Source: Streptomyces sp. MP131-18 (lineage in GTDB: Bacteria > Actinomycetota > Actinomycetes > Streptomycetales > Streptomycetaceae). Taken from it: a stretch of DNA of 64,000 nucleotides. Made by a program: the position numbers and the translations under genes. The notes beneath the pieces are model-generated. The model saw only the letters and a program-made list of their open reading frames with translations. It made no database searches and was not told the DNA's origin. This document shows, piece after piece, positions 16,636 to 27,300 of this stretch (within the stretch, counting starts at the first letter, position 1; every line of letters starts with the position of its first letter). The DNA lies in NCBI RefSeq assembly GCF_001984575.1, contig NZ_LZNS01000001.1:2838872-2902871 (forward strand), in the 5' to 3' direction.

Positions 16636-18495
16636 TCAGCCCGCGCGCGCTGTCCTTTCCACGCGGTCCAGGCGGTCGGTGAGGGCCCGGTACTCGGCCC
16701 ACAGCTCCTCGGGGGCTCGGGAGCCGAAGGTGTGCAGGTGCTCGGGGATCAGGGCGGCCTCCCGGCGCCAGACCTCCAGGTCGACCTCCAGCAGGAACGC
16801 CAGCTGCCGCGGCGTCAGAGCGAGCCCGTCCGTGTCGAGCGCCGCCGGCGCGGGCACCGTGCCGATCGGGGTCTCCACGCCCGCCGCCCGGCCGTCGAGC
16901 CGCTCGACGATCCACTTCAGCACCCGGATGTTCTCGCCGAAGCCCGGCCAGACGAACGCCCCGTCGGCGTCCTTCTTGAACCAGTTGACGTAGTAGATCC
17001 GCGGCAGCTTCGCCGGGTCGGGCGCCCGTTCCCCCGTCCGCAGCCAGTGCGCGAAGTAGTCCCCCATGTGGTAGCCGCAGAACGGCAGCATCGCGAACGG
17101 GTCCCGGCGCAGCTCGCCCACGGTGCCCTCGGCCGCCGCCGTCTTCTCCGAGGCGACGTTGGCGCCGAGGAACACGCCGTGCTGCCAGGAGCGGGACTCG
17201 GTGACGAGCGGCACCGCGGTCGCGCGGCGCCCGCCGAAGAGGATCGCGGAGATGGGCACCCCCGCCGGGTCCTCCCACTCCGGCGCGATCGTCGGGCACT
17301 GCGCCGCCGGCACGGTGAACCGGGCGTTGGGGTGCGCGGCCGGTGAACCGGCCGCCGGCGTCCAGTCGTTGCCGCGCCAGTCGGTGAGGTGCTCGGGCGG
17401 CTCCTCGGTCAGGCCCTCCCACCAGACGTCACCGTCGTCGGTGAGCGCGACATTGGTGAAGACGGAGTTGCCCCACAGCGTGCGGATGGCGTTCGCGTTC
17501 GTCTTCTCGCCCGTGCCGGGCGCGACGCCGAAGAACCCGGCCTCCGGGTTGATGGCGTACAGCCGCCCGTCCTCGCCGAACCGCATCCAGGCGATGTCGT
17601 CGCCGACGGTCTCCACCCGCCAGCCGGGCAGCGTCGGTTGCAGCATCGCCAGGTTGGTCTTGCCGCAGGCGGAGGGGAACGCGGCGGCCACGTACCTGGC
17701 TTCCCCCGCGGGCGGGGTGACTTTGAGGATGAGCATGTGCTCGGCCAGCCAGCCCTCGTCCCGGGCCATGACGGAGGCGATGCGCAGCGCGTAACACTTC
17801 TTGCCCAGCAGCGCGTTGCCGCCGTAGCCGGAGCCGAAGGACCAGATCTCGCGGGTCTCGGGGAAGTGCGAGATGTACTTGACCGAGTTGCACGGCCAGG
17901 GCACGTCCCGTTTCCCGGGCGCGAGGGGCGCGCCGACGGAGTGGACGGCGCGGACGAACTGGCCGTCCTCGCCCAGCTCGTCGAGCACCGCCCGGCCCAT
18001 CCTGGTCATGGTGCGCATCGCGACGGCGACGTACGCGGAGTCGGTGATCTCCACGCCGAGCGCGGAGAGCGGGGAGCCGAGCGGGCCCATGCAGAACGGC
18101 ACGACGTACATGGTCCGGCCGCGCATCGCACCGCGGAACAGACCTTGCGGCCCGGTGAAGGTCTCCCGCATGTCCGCGGGATCCATCCAGTTGTTGGTGG
18201 GACCGGCGTCCTCGGGCCGCTCCGAGCAGATGTAGGTGCGGTCCTCGACCCGGGCGACGTCGGTCGGGTCGGATGCGGCGTAGTAGGAGCCCGGCCGCTT
18301 CTCGGCGTTGAGCCGGATGAAGGTGCCCTTCTCGACGAGCCGCGCGCACAGGCGGTCGTACTCCTCCTGGGAGCCGTCGCACCAGACCACCTCGTCGGGT
18401 TCGGTCAGTGCGGCGATTTCTTCGACCCAGGTGACGAGCTTGTGGTGGCGAGTCGGGGCATGGGCGGCGACGGGAGCGGCTGGAGTCAGCGTCAC
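16636..18495 (-). CDS. pckG: phosphoenolpyruvate carboxykinase (GTP)
   Basis: The 619-residue enzyme converts oxaloacetate and GTP to PEP, GDP and CO2, the first step of gluconeogenesis from TCA intermediates. The GTP-class P-loop with the reactive Cys is FPSACGKTN (Cys277, Lys279). Other conserved blocks are [46 protein letters not shown], and the GTP-binding [19 protein letters not shown] segment. The GTG at 18493-18495 follows TGGAGC. Length is normal for the family. The promoter region carries repeated GCTCAT motifs listed separately. Confidence 0.96.
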   Translation of the reverse strand: MTLTPAAPVAAHAPTRHHKLVTWVEEIAALTEPDEVVWCDGSQEEYDRLCARLVEKGTFIRLNAEKRPGSYYAASDPTDVARVEDRTYICSERPEDAGPTNNWMDPADMRETFTGPQGLFRGAMRGRTMYVVPFCMGPLGSPLSALGVEITDSAYVAVAMRTMTRMGRAVLDELGEDGQFVRAVHSVGAPLAPGKRDVPWPCNSVKYISHFPETREIWSFGSGYGGNALLGKKCYALRIASVMARDEGWLAEHMLILKVTPPAGEARYVAAAFPSACGKTNLAMLQPTLPGWRVETVGDDIAWMRFGEDGRLYAINPEAGFFGVAPGTGEKTNANAIRTLWGNSVFTNVALTDDGDVWWEGLTEEPPEHLTDWRGNDWTPAAGSPAAHPNARFTVPAAQCPTIAPEWEDPAGVPISAILFGGRRATAVPLVTESRSWQHGVFLGANVASEKTAAAEGTVGELRRDPFAMLPFCGYHMGDYFAHWLRTGERAPDPAKLPRIYYVNWFKKDADGAFVWPGFGENIRVLKWIVERLDGRAAGVETPIGTVPAPAALDTDGLALTPRQLAFLLEVDLEVWRREAALIPEHLHTFGSRAPEELWAEYRALTDRLDRVERTARAG

Positions 18496-18528
18496 GTTCG
18501 CTCCAGAGGGTTGAGGGTTTTACGTTCT

Positions 18529-18605
18529 GCGCTCATCCGACAAGACGGGCGCTCATCTGATGGTGCCGCCTTCTCACGTCTGTGTCCAGTGCGGCTCATG
18601 TGAGC
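18529..18605. promoter_or_regulatory. repeated GCTCAT motifs upstream of pckG
   Basis: GCGCTCATC occurs at 18529-18537 and again at 18549-18557, exactly 20 bases apart, or two helical turns. A third GCTCA opens the palindrome GCTCATGTGAGC at 18594-18605. All lie within 110 bases upstream of pckG. The spacing suggests a regulator binding one face of the DNA, possibly linked to carbon source. Confidence 0.45.
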
Positions 18606-18669
18606 GAATGGCCACCCGGAAGAGGCAACCCCCGCAGCACCCAACGCCCCGCGGCGCCCCCGAGAGGGG

Positions 18670-18701
18670 TTGACAGTCACTCACCTTTGAGAGTCACTGT
18701 C
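18670..18701 (+). promoter_or_regulatory. MFS pump promoter and operator
   Basis: TTGACA (18670-18675) overlaps an inverted repeat whose arms GACAGTCACTC (from 18672) and GAGTCACTGTC (to 18701) match with few mismatches. It lies 30 bases upstream of the MFS start. This is the layout of a TetR-repressed efflux promoter. The adjacent tetR gene, the natural source of the repressor, is broken. Confidence 0.55.
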
Positions 18702-18731
18702 TTTTAATGGTCACTTCCAAGGAGGTGAGCC

Positions 18732-20273
18732 GTGAGCGATCCCCCGCCGCGAGGGCCGCGGCGCTGGTGGGCGCTCGGCGCCCTGACCGTCACCATGATC
18801 GTTCTGGGCTTCGACCTGACCATCCTCAACGTCGCGCTGCCCACCCTCGCCGTCGACCTCGGCGCGGACACCGCCGCCCAGCAGTGGATGATCGACGCGT
18901 TCCTCGTCGTCTTCGCCGCGGCGCTGCTGCCCGCCGGGCTCCTCGGCGACCGCCACGGCCGCCGCCGCATGCTCGTCACCGGGCTGGTCATCCTGCTGGC
19001 CGGCTCCCTGCTCGGCATGTGCGCCGACGGACCGGGACTCGTGATCGCCGCGCGCGCCGTGATGGGCCTGGGGGCCGCCCTCGTCAGCGCCCTGTCGGTC
19101 GCCGTCCTGCCGTCCCTGTTCGGTCCCGGGGAACGCACCCGGGCCATCGCCACCCTCACCACCGCACTCGCCCTCGGCATGCCGATCGGCCCGCTCATCG
19201 GCGGCTGGCTCCTCGACCACTACTGGTGGGGCGCCATCTTCCTCATCAACGTGCCGCTGCTCGCCCTCGGCATCGCCGCCTGCCTGCTGCTGCTCCCCGA
19301 GACCCGCAACCCGGCCGCGCCCTCGTTCGACCCGCTGACCTGTGCCCTGAGCGCCGGCGGCCTCGGCGCCCTCGTCCTCGGCCTGACCGAAGGACCGGCC
19401 CGCGGCTTCGCCGACCCCCTGGTGGCCGGCGCGCTCGCCACCGCCGCCGCCCTGCTCACCCTGCTGGCCGCCAGGGAACGCCGGGCAGCCGCGCCCCTGC
19501 TCCGGATCGGCCTGCTGCGCAACCCCGGATTCGGCTGGAACGCGGCGGTCGGCGCCCTGACCGGCTTCATCCTCGCCGCGCTGATCTTCGTCCTGCCCCA
19601 GTACCTCCAGTCGGTCCACGACCACGACGCGTTCGGCGCCGGGCTGCGGCTGATGCCGATGCTCGGCGGCGTGGTGCTCGCCGCCCGCGGCTGCCAGCCG
19701 CTGGTGCGGCAGTTCGGGTCCCGCGGGGTGATAGCCACCGGCCTGGTGCTGCTCTGCTTCGCCGGCGTGCTCGGCAGCACCACCCAGGTCGACTCCGGCT
19801 ACGGGCTGACCGCCGTCTGGCTCGCCGTCGCGGGGCTCGGTTCCGGGCTCGCCCTCGTCCCCGCCACGGACGCGGCGCTCGACGCCCTGCCCGCCGCCCA
19901 CTCGGGCGTCGGCGCCGGGCTGCTGATGACGCTGCGGCAGGTCGGCGGCGCACTCGGCGTCGCCCTGCTCGGCAGCCTCCTCGCCCGCGTCTACCGCGGT
20001 CACCTCGACACCGGCGGGCTGTCCCCCGAGGCCACCGCCACCAGCCAGGAGTCCGTCTCCGCCGCCCGTCTCCTCGCGGCCCGCACCGGCTCCGCCGAAC
20101 TGGCGGAGGCGGCGCGGACCGCGTTCGTCCACGCCATGAGCGTCACGCTGTACGTCTGTGCCATCGCCGCCCTGGCCGCCGCGCTGCTCGCCGGACTGCT
20201 GCTGCCGCAGCGGCGCGCACCGGCCGCCGTCCTGACCGCCGAAGCCTCCGCCGAGGGAGAAACCCGCACATGA
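18732..20273 (+). CDS. MFS drug-efflux transporter, DHA2 (14-TM) family
   Basis: The 513-residue protein has about 14 hydrophobic segments and the MFS motifs: LGFDLTILNVALPTLAVDLG in TM1 (motif D1), LGDRHGRRRMLVTG after TM2-3 (motif A), and a PIGPLIGGWLLDHYWWGAIFLINVP stretch (motif C of drug antiporters). It should export a cationic or aromatic compound with proton exchange. The GTG at 18732 follows AAGGAGGTGAG. Its stop overlaps the ATG of the tetR remnant (ATGA), so the two were one operon. Confidence 0.9.
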   Translation: MSDPPPRGPRRWWALGALTVTMIVLGFDLTILNVALPTLAVDLGADTAAQQWMIDAFLVVFAAALLPAGLLGDRHGRRRMLVTGLVILLAGSLLGMCADGPGLVIAARAVMGLGAALVSALSVAVLPSLFGPGERTRAIATLTTALALGMPIGPLIGGWLLDHYWWGAIFLINVPLLALGIAACLLLLPETRNPAAPSFDPLTCALSAGGLGALVLGLTEGPARGFADPLVAGALATAAALLTLLAARERRAAAPLLRIGLLRNPGFGWNAAVGALTGFILAALIFVLPQYLQSVHDHDAFGAGLRLMPMLGGVVLAARGCQPLVRQFGSRGVIATGLVLLCFAGVLGSTTQVDSGYGLTAVWLAVAGLGSGLALVPATDAALDALPAAHSGVGAGLLMTLRQVGGALGVALLGSLLARVYRGHLDTGGLSPEATATSQESVSAARLLAARTGSAELAEAARTAFVHAMSVTLYVCAIAALAAALLAGLLLPQRRAPAAVLTAEASAEGETRT

Positions 20274-20919
20274 CCCGCACGGCCCGGCCTGGGCGAACGC
20301 AAGAAGCAGCGCACCCGGCAGGCGATCCGCCGGGCCGCGTACCGCCGCTCCGCGGAACAGGGCTACGACGCCACCCGGGTCGACCAGATCGCCGAGGCCG
20401 CCGAGGCCTCCCGAGCACGGTGTTCCGGTACTTCCCGACCAAGGAGGACATCGTCCTCACCGACGACAACGACATCGTCCTTGAGGCCGCCCTGCGCGCG
20501 CGCCCCGCGCACGAGCCGCCCCTGACGGCGCTCCGCGAGGCGCTGCGCGTCTCGATCCACGAGGTCTGGTCCGCGCCCGGCGCCCGCGCCGTCACCGAAC
20601 AGCGGATGCGCCTGGTCCGCACCGTGCCCGCGGTCCGGGCCCGCCTGGACGAGAGCTTCGCCGCCACCGGCGAACGCGTGGCCCCATCCTGGCCGAGCGC
20701 ACCGGCCGCTCCCCCGACGAGCTGGAACTGCGCGTCTTCATCGGCGCCACCCTCGGCGGCCTGCGCGAAATGCCGCTGCACTGGGCCGCGGGCGACCTCA
20801 CCGAAGACCTGATGGGCCTGCTCGACCGCGGCATAGACGTTCGCGAACACGACCTCGCGGACGATGCGGCCCCGCCGCCGCTCAGGCCAGCTGCGCCGCC
20901 AGCGACTCCGGGTCCGTGA
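20270..20919 (+). pseudogene. TetR-family repressor gene broken by three frameshifts
   Basis: The gene begins at the ATG overlapping the MFS stop, but the helix-turn-helix is split between frames. MTRTARPG is in one frame. LGERKKQRTRQAIRRAAYRRSAEQGYDATRVDQIAEAAEAS, from 20289, is shifted by one. STVFRYFPTKEDIVL returns to the first frame. A further single-base shift near 20685 moves to ILAERTGRSPDELELRVFIGATLGGLREMPLHW. When joined, these give a complete TetR protein of about 215 residues that would end at 20919, inside the 3' end of the convergent gene. The cause is either real decay or clustered base-calling errors. Confidence 0.75.
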
Positions 20920-22870
20920 CGGGCGCGGCGCAGACGAAGCCGCGGCACACGTACGCCGCGGCGCGGCCCTCCCGCAGCGGGCGCCCGGCCAGCAGCGGCG
21001 GCGGGTCCGCGTCGTCCGGCTCGCCGCGGGCGACGACCGCGCCGGGCGCCGCCGCGCGCAGCGCGGTGCGGTGCAGCGCGTCCGCCGCCGCGTCGCCCCA
21101 CGCGCCGACCACCGCGACCTCGCGCGGCCCGTCCACCGCGGCCTCGGCCACCGCCAGGCCCCAGCCGGTGAAACGCGGCGCCTGCGGACCGAGCGCCGTC
21201 ACCACGCCGAGCGCCCGCTCGGCGGCGGCACGGTGCCGGCCGCTGCCGGTGTAGGCGGCGTAGGACAGCAGCGCGCCCGTCGCGGCCGACCAGCCCGACG
21301 GCGTCGCGCCGTCCGTCGGGTCCTGCGGGCGGCGGATCAGCCGCTCCGCGTCGTCCGCCGTGTCGAACAGCGTGCCGTCCGCACCCGCGAAACGCGTGAG
21401 CACCGTCTCCAGCAGCGCGCCCGCCCGGTCGAGCCACGCCCGCACGCCCGTCACCGCGTACAGGGTGAGGAAGCCCTCCGCCACGTCGCCGTAGTCCTCC
21501 AGCACGCCCGCGCCCGGCCCCGCGCGCCCGTCCCTTGAGGTGCGAACGAGGCGGCCGTCCGCGTCCAGGTGCACCGCCGCGAGCAGCTCGGCCGCGCCCG
21601 TCGCCGCCGCCACCAGGTCGTCCCGGCCGAAGCAGGCGCCGGCCTCGGCGAGCGCCGCGATGGCCAGGCCGTTCCACGCGGCGACGATCTTGTCGTCCCG
21701 CTCGGGGCGCGGGCGCGCGCCGCGGGCGTCGAGCAGCCGCGCCCGCAAACCCTCCGGCGCCTGCGCGCCCGGCAGCCGCAGCGTGCCCTCCTCGCCCGGA
21801 CCGAAGACGGCCGCGGCCCGCTCCGCGTCGGCGGGCCCGAGCGCGGCTTGCAGCTGCTCGGGCGTCCAGGTGTAGAACGCGCCCTCCTCGGGCCCGCCGC
21901 CGTCCCGCGCCTCGCTGTCCGCGTCCAGCGCGGACGCGAACCCGCCCTCTCCGGTAAGCAGTTCACGCACCAGGAAATCCGCGGTCTCCAGGGCGATCCG
22001 GCGGGCGAGCGGCTCGTCGGTGACCCGCCACAGGTGGGTGTACACGCGGGCGAGCAGCGCGTTGTCGTACAGCATCTTCTCGTAGTGCGGCACCGTCCAC
22101 GTGGCGTCCACCGCGTACCGCGCGAATCCGCCGCCGAGCTGGTCGTAGATACCGCCGCGCGCCATCGCCTCGCACGTCGCCGCCGCGATCCGCAGCGCCT
22201 CCCGCGAGCCCGTGCGCACGTGGTGGCGCAGCAGGAACTCCAGCGCCATCGACGGGGGGAACTTCGGCGCCCCGCCGAAACCCCCGTGCGCCTCGTCGAA
22301 CTCCCCGGCGAGCCCGGCCGCGGCCATCGCCAGCTCCGCCTCGCCCGGCGGCCCCGGCGCGTCGTAGGACAGCCGCCGTTCCGCAAGGTCGCCGGTGATC
22401 CGCGCCGCGACCTGGGCGACCTCCCCGCGCCGCTCCGTCCAGGCCGTGTGGACGCCTTGCAGGAGCTGGGTGAACGAGGGGAGCCCGGCGTGCGGCTCCC
22501 TCGGGAAGTAGGTACCGAAGTAGAACGGCTCCCCGTCCGCCGTCATGAACACGGTCATCGGCCAGCCGCCCTGTCCGGTCGCGGCCTGCACGGCGTCCAT
22601 GTACACGGAGTCCACGTCGGGGCGCTCCTCCCGGTCCACCTTCACCGGGAGGAAGTGCGCGTTCAGATAGGCGGCGACGGCCTCGTCCTCGAAGCTCTCG
22701 TGCGCCATGACGTGGCACCAGTGGCAGCTGGCGTACCCCACGCTCAGCAGTACCGGTACGTCCCGCCGCTTCGCTTCCGCCATCGCCTCCGCTCCCCATG
22801 GCCACCAGTCCACCGGGTTGGAGGCGTGCTGGAGCAGATAAGGCGACTGGGAGCCGGCCAGTCGATTCAT
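20882..22870 (-). CDS. thioredoxin-domain DUF255 (YyaL/SSP411-like) protein
   Basis: The 662-residue protein begins [26 protein letters not shown], the DUF255 signature. A thioredoxin-like domain follows ([27 protein letters not shown]) with the CxxC pair Cys49/Cys52. A long alpha/alpha-toroid domain resembling GlcNAc 2-epimerases (about residues 190-600) completes it. Eukaryotic homologues are spermatogenesis-associated protein 20. The bacterial function is not known. The ATG at 22868-22870 has GATACC just upstream and no ribosome site, so the message may be leaderless. A broken copy of its 5' end lies at about 28.7-28.8 kb. Confidence 0.88.
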   Translation of the reverse strand: MNRLAGSQSPYLLQHASNPVDWWPWGAEAMAEAKRRDVPVLLSVGYASCHWCHVMAHESFEDEAVAAYLNAHFLPVKVDREERPDVDSVYMDAVQAATGQGGWPMTVFMTADGEPFYFGTYFPREPHAGLPSFTQLLQGVHTAWTERRGEVAQVAARITGDLAERRLSYDAPGPPGEAELAMAAAGLAGEFDEAHGGFGGAPKFPPSMALEFLLRHHVRTGSREALRIAAATCEAMARGGIYDQLGGGFARYAVDATWTVPHYEKMLYDNALLARVYTHLWRVTDEPLARRIALETADFLVRELLTGEGGFASALDADSEARDGGGPEEGAFYTWTPEQLQAALGPADAERAAAVFGPGEEGTLRLPGAQAPEGLRARLLDARGARPRPERDDKIVAAWNGLAIAALAEAGACFGRDDLVAAATGAAELLAAVHLDADGRLVRTSRDGRAGPGAGVLEDYGDVAEGFLTLYAVTGVRAWLDRAGALLETVLTRFAGADGTLFDTADDAERLIRRPQDPTDGATPSGWSAATGALLSYAAYTGSGRHRAAAERALGVVTALGPQAPRFTGWGLAVAEAAVDGPREVAVVGAWGDAAADALHRTALRAAAPGAVVARGEPDDADPPPLLAGRPLREGRAAAYVCRGFVCAAPVTDPESLAAQLA

Positions 22871-22982
22871 ACCGGTATCGTCGCACGACCGGGACCGTCC
22901 AGCCCACCGTGCGGGGCCGGGCCGGCGGGGCCGACCGCATGCCCGGTCAGTCCCTCCGGGGTGAGTCGGTACCGTCAGTGCC

Positions 22983-23884
22983 TCATCCGAGCGTCCACTG
23001 CTGGTTGCTGGCGCCGTGGCAGGTCCACAGGTGGACCTTGGCGCCATTGGCGGTCGAGTAGTTGCTCACGTCAAGGCAGAGCCCGGACTGCGCCGAGGTG
23101 ATGGTTCCGCCGGCGTTCACCCGCCATGTCCGGTTCCGCCCGCCGTGGCACGCCCCGATGATCGCCGCCGTACCGTTGCCGGTACCGCTGCCCGCGGCCT
23201 CCGGACATCTGCGGGAATCGCCGCTGTAGACGGTCAGCTCCCCCGCGGCGGTGAGGGTCCACTGCTGATTGTCTCCTCCCCAGCAATCCCAGATCTGCGA
23301 CTGCCTCCCCGGCTGAGTCGTCACATTCGGCACGTCCAGACATTCGTCCGCCGCCACCGCGCGCAACTCACCACTGCTACCGCCACCGCCGTCGCGACCG
23401 GCCGGAGGGTTGGCCCGGGTGACCAATCCGAGGTGCCACGGCCACTGGGAGTAGTCACCGCCGGCGTTCGGGCCCTTCCCCTGGTAGAGGAACTGGAGGT
23501 TGCAGGGGTCGATGGTCAGTGTCTGGTCGTTGGAGGCGCGGATCAGCTCGCCGTGACTGAAGTCGCTCGTCCACGGCTCGGCGCCGGGGGCGAAGGTGAC
23601 GTTGTTGTGCCGCAGGAACGGGGTGGACTCGGTGGCGGCCAGCGGCGCCCACTCGTCGCCGACCGCGTCGAGGCTGTCGGCGGTCCAGGAGTTGAAGTAG
23701 CGCTTGCCGTCGCTGCCGATGCCCTCGATCACCATCGCCGTTGGTCGCGACGGTGAGCGTGCCGGTCTGCGCCGACGACGGCAACGCGGGCGCGACGGCG
23801 GCGAGCAGGCCCAAGTACCGCCGCAAAAGCGATCCGCACGGCTCTCAATCGCTTGCCGTTACTTGGTAGTCCACTGAGTGACAT
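22983..23884 (-). pseudogene. GH62 alpha-L-arabinofuranosidase with ricin-type lectin domain, decayed
   Basis: The C-terminal part from 23735 is in one frame. It has the last quarter of a GH62 domain ([17 protein letters not shown]...[27 protein letters not shown]), then a Gly/Ser linker and a ricin-type beta-trefoil (CBM13) with QxW motifs ([26 protein letters not shown]). Upstream, an RBS (GGGAGG) and ATG at 23884 start a signal peptide ([23 protein letters not shown]) that shifts frame near 23815 ([14 protein letters not shown]). The N-terminal three quarters of GH62, with its catalytic acids, are missing. The enzyme cannot be active. The lectin part could only be made from an internal start. 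Confidence 0.75.
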
Positions 23885-24306
23885 CTTTGGTACAGCCTCC
23901 CTGCTATACGGCATGAGATTGCGCAAGCGTGCAAGCGCTTGCTCAAATCTGCTTGTGCGCGGCAGGCACGGTCGAGATTCAGAAATCGACGATCCACGTC
24001 TTCAAATCTCTCTGTCGCGCCGACTCGGCCGTTATTGAAAGGATCGGCCCCGGGGATGGGCAGATCCGCGAGCGGCTTGACCACCACGGTGCCCAACGCG
24101 GGAAGGGCCGGAGCCTTCGAAACGCTTCACTCCCCGCCGGGACACCGAGGCAACCGAGCCGGGTTCGCTTATCGGAGAGATCGCTGCCGTACTGACCTGC
24201 GGGCCCTCGCGGGAAAGCAGCCGCTGCATCGCGACGCCGATCGCTTCGAAGTCCGCGACCCCGTCGAACGGGTCCCGGCGCCGCCGGAAATGGTGACGTG
24301 GCGGAG
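23885..24306. other. upstream region of the GH62 remnant; no gene recognised
   Basis: Apart from the LacI-type operator and a TATAGC-like -10 on the minus strand near 23900, I find no coding signal. Short frames on both strands lack family motifs. The lower GC of the first 150 bases fits promoter DNA. A minus-strand stretch near 24180-24290 reading DFEAIGVAMQRLLSREGP might be debris of a lost gene. Confidence 0.4.
23931..23942. promoter_or_regulatory. LacI-family-type operator
   Basis: GCAAGCGCTTGC is a perfect 12-bp palindrome with a central CG, the form bound by LacI-family sugar repressors. It lies 47 bases upstream of the GH62 remnant start, where it would block its transcription on the minus strand. 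A half copy (GCAAGCG) lies just beside it. Confidence 0.6.
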
Positions 24307-24338
24307 CCGGCCCGTCCGGTTCTGTCCGGACGGGCCGG
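24307..24338. terminator. strong hairpin downstream of the pectate lyase
   Basis: CCGGCCCGTCCGG and CCGGACGGGCCGG form a perfect 13-bp stem with a 6-base loop, 39 bases beyond the pectate lyase stop on the minus strand. Confidence 0.8.
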
Positions 24339-24377
24339 CCGGGGCCCTGCCCGGGCCGGCACCGCCCGATGGATCGG

Positions 24378-27300
24378 CTACAGGTTCACCGAGTCCCCTC
24401 CTATGGTCACCACCAAGCGGCCGTCGGAGGCGAAGTTCCAGTCCAGGGCTCCGGAGTACGGGGCACACCTCGACCCGTTGGAGCCGGACCACCACTGGTT
24501 TCCGCCGGCGTCGTCGCCGATGATCCGGTCGTTCGACCCGCTGTCGCAGGAGGTGTTGTTCCGGAACGTCGAGTCGCCCGCGTCGAAGTTGTAGTTGCGC
24601 TCCTCGTTGCCGATGCTCAGGTTGTTCTCGATCGTCATCGACCCGGGGTTCCGGTTGTAGGTGAACCCGTGCTTGCCGTTGTCGAAGGCGATGGTCCGCA
24701 CCACGGTGTGGTCGACCGCGATGTCCTCGCCACCGAGCTTGAACCCGTTGCGGTCGCCGCTGGAGTTCTGCGTGCCGTCCGACAGCGTCCCGTTCTCGTA
24801 CGAGAGCGAGTCCTCGATGGTGACCGCTCCGATCGGGCCGGTGTCGTCCTTGGTGAACATGTCCCAGCCGTCATCGATATTGTTGTGGGCCACGCAGTAC
24901 CGGAAGACGTTCCCCGGACCCACGGTGAGCTTCGGCGCGAAGCCGTCGGCGTCCTCGCCATCGGAGTCGGAGTTGTCGTGCGACTCCGAGCTGATGATGA
25001 GGTTGTTCGACGGCCACTGGGAGGACGGCGCACCGGCGGTGTAGCGCGACAGCTGCAGCCCGGTGTCGCGGTTGTGCCGCGTCACCACGCGCTCGATGAT
25101 GTTGTTGTTCCCGCCCAGGAGTATTCCGTTGTCACCCGCGCGTTCGACGACGAGGCCATGCAGATGCCACCAGTCGCCGCCGATGGCCAGCCCGCGGTTG
25201 GCCGAGTCCTCGCTCTGGGCCGAGAAGTTCAGCACCGGGGTCTCGCCCGGGTAGGCGAACAGCTCGGTGCGGTTGCCCGAGGTGCCGTCGTTGCCCGGCT
25301 CGATGTGGACCGTCTGCGAGAAGTCGTAGGTCCCTCCCTGCATGTAGATCGTCCCGCCAGGCTCGATCCGGCCGATCGCCGAGGTGAGCGTCGTCGGGTC
25401 CGACTCGCTCCCGGAAGCGCCGTCGCTGCCGCCCGGCGCCACGTACAGCGCGTCCCCGCTCGGCGGCGGGTCGTCGCCATCATCCGGCGGGGTGCCGGTC
25501 GAGGAGTCCAGGTAGTCGATGTTCGGCAGGCCGCCCGAGCCGGTGGCGACCAGCCGGACGGTGTTGGTGCCCGAGCCCAGCTGCGCCGTCAGGGACTTGG
25601 TGGTCCAGGTGTTCCACGAGCCGGTGGTCTCGAACGAGACCGACTGGACCGTCGAGCCGTTGACGACCAGATCCGCGGTGCGGGCCGAGGTGCCGCCGTT
25701 GGCGAACCCGATCCCCAGGGCCGCCGAGCCGGCACTGGCCGCCTCGATGGTGAACCCCGCGGCCGCGCCGGTGGAGTTGGTGGTGTTGCAGAATCCGGTG
25801 CCGGAGTAGCCGGCGTAGTCGGAGTCGATCGTGCCGTCGCACGTCGCCGAGGAGGACTCGGCCTCGAACCGCACCGCCTCGCCGTCGTCCGGCGGCTCGG
25901 TGGGCCCGCCGTCGTCCGGCGGCGATCCGGCATAGGTCTCGAACTCGGCGATCCTCGGCGTGCCGCTCGAGCTGGCGATCTCGAAGTTGATCTTGCTCAG
26001 CGATGTCGTGGGGAAGGTGATGACTCCCGCCCCGCTGCCGGAGGCCAGGACGTCGCCGGTGTCGTGGTTGACGGCCCGCCAGGAGCCGATGTTGCCTTCG
26101 GCGCCTGCCGCCTCGCGAATGTTGATCGTGGACACCGTGGTGTCCGAGCCCCACTTGACCGAGATCCGACCGGTCGAGCCGGCCGGCGACCAGTAGGTGT
26201 TCATGTCGCCGTCGACGACGTTGCCGTAGCTGGTGCCGCCGGCCTTACTGGAGCCGTCGGCGCCGGCCCCGATGCTGAGGTTGGTGCCGACCGGGGGATC
26301 GGTCGGGTCCGGCGGGTCCGTCGGGTCCGGCGGGTCGGTCGGGTCCGGGGGCTCCGCTTCGCAGTTGCCGTCCGAGACCTGCAAGCCGTTGTCGGCTCCC
26401 GCCGTCTCGCTCACCACGTCCGGCACGCAGCCGGCGTCGTCGAGGCTGTAGCCGTACGGGATGCTGACGGTGGTGTTGGACTGCGGATCGGGGCCGGCCG
26501 GGTAGTTCTCGCTGCCCTCGCTCGACCAGGTCACGTTGTCGTAGATGTTGCCGTTGACCTCCCAGGAGCCGCGCTCGTCGGTGTAGAAGGTGCCCAGGAC
26601 GTCCTTGGAGTCCTCGAAGTAGTTGTTGTCCACCTTGGCGCGAGCCCCGGCCCGGGAGTTGATGCCGGACTCGACGAGGCCCGCATAGTGGTTGTTGTAC
26701 ATGTGGGCGATGCCGCCGCGCAGCAGGGGCGTGCGGGAGTTCAGGTTCTGATACAGGTTGTGGTGGAACGTGACGAACCCGTTCGACCGGTCGCTCTCAC
26801 TGGACCCGATGAGGCCGCCGCGTTCGGAGTTGCGGAGGATGCTGTAGGACAGGGTCACGTACTGGGTGTTGTTCTTCATGTCGAAGAGGCCGTCGAAGCC
26901 CTCGTCCTCGCCGCCCGAGGCCTCCAGGGTCAGGTGGTCGGCCCAGACGTTGCGGACGTTGCTCTCCATGCTGATGGCGTCGCCGCCGTTGGAGGTGGGT
27001 GAGCCCGACTTCTTGACGTTCCGAACGGTCACGTTCTGGATGATGATGTTGCTGGACTCACGGATGTGGATGCCCAGTTGGTCGAAGACGGCGCCGCTGC
27101 CGACCCCGACGATCGTGACATTGCTGACCTCCTTGAGGTCGATCACATCGTCGGTGACGTCGCAGCTGTCGCCCGAGACGTCGCTGGTGTTGCCGTGGTT
27201 GATAGTCCCTTCGACCTCGATGATGACCGGGGTGCTGGTGCTGGCCCGGTTGCACAGGGCCTCGTTGATCTCGGTCCCCGTGGTGGCCCGCACCGTCTGC

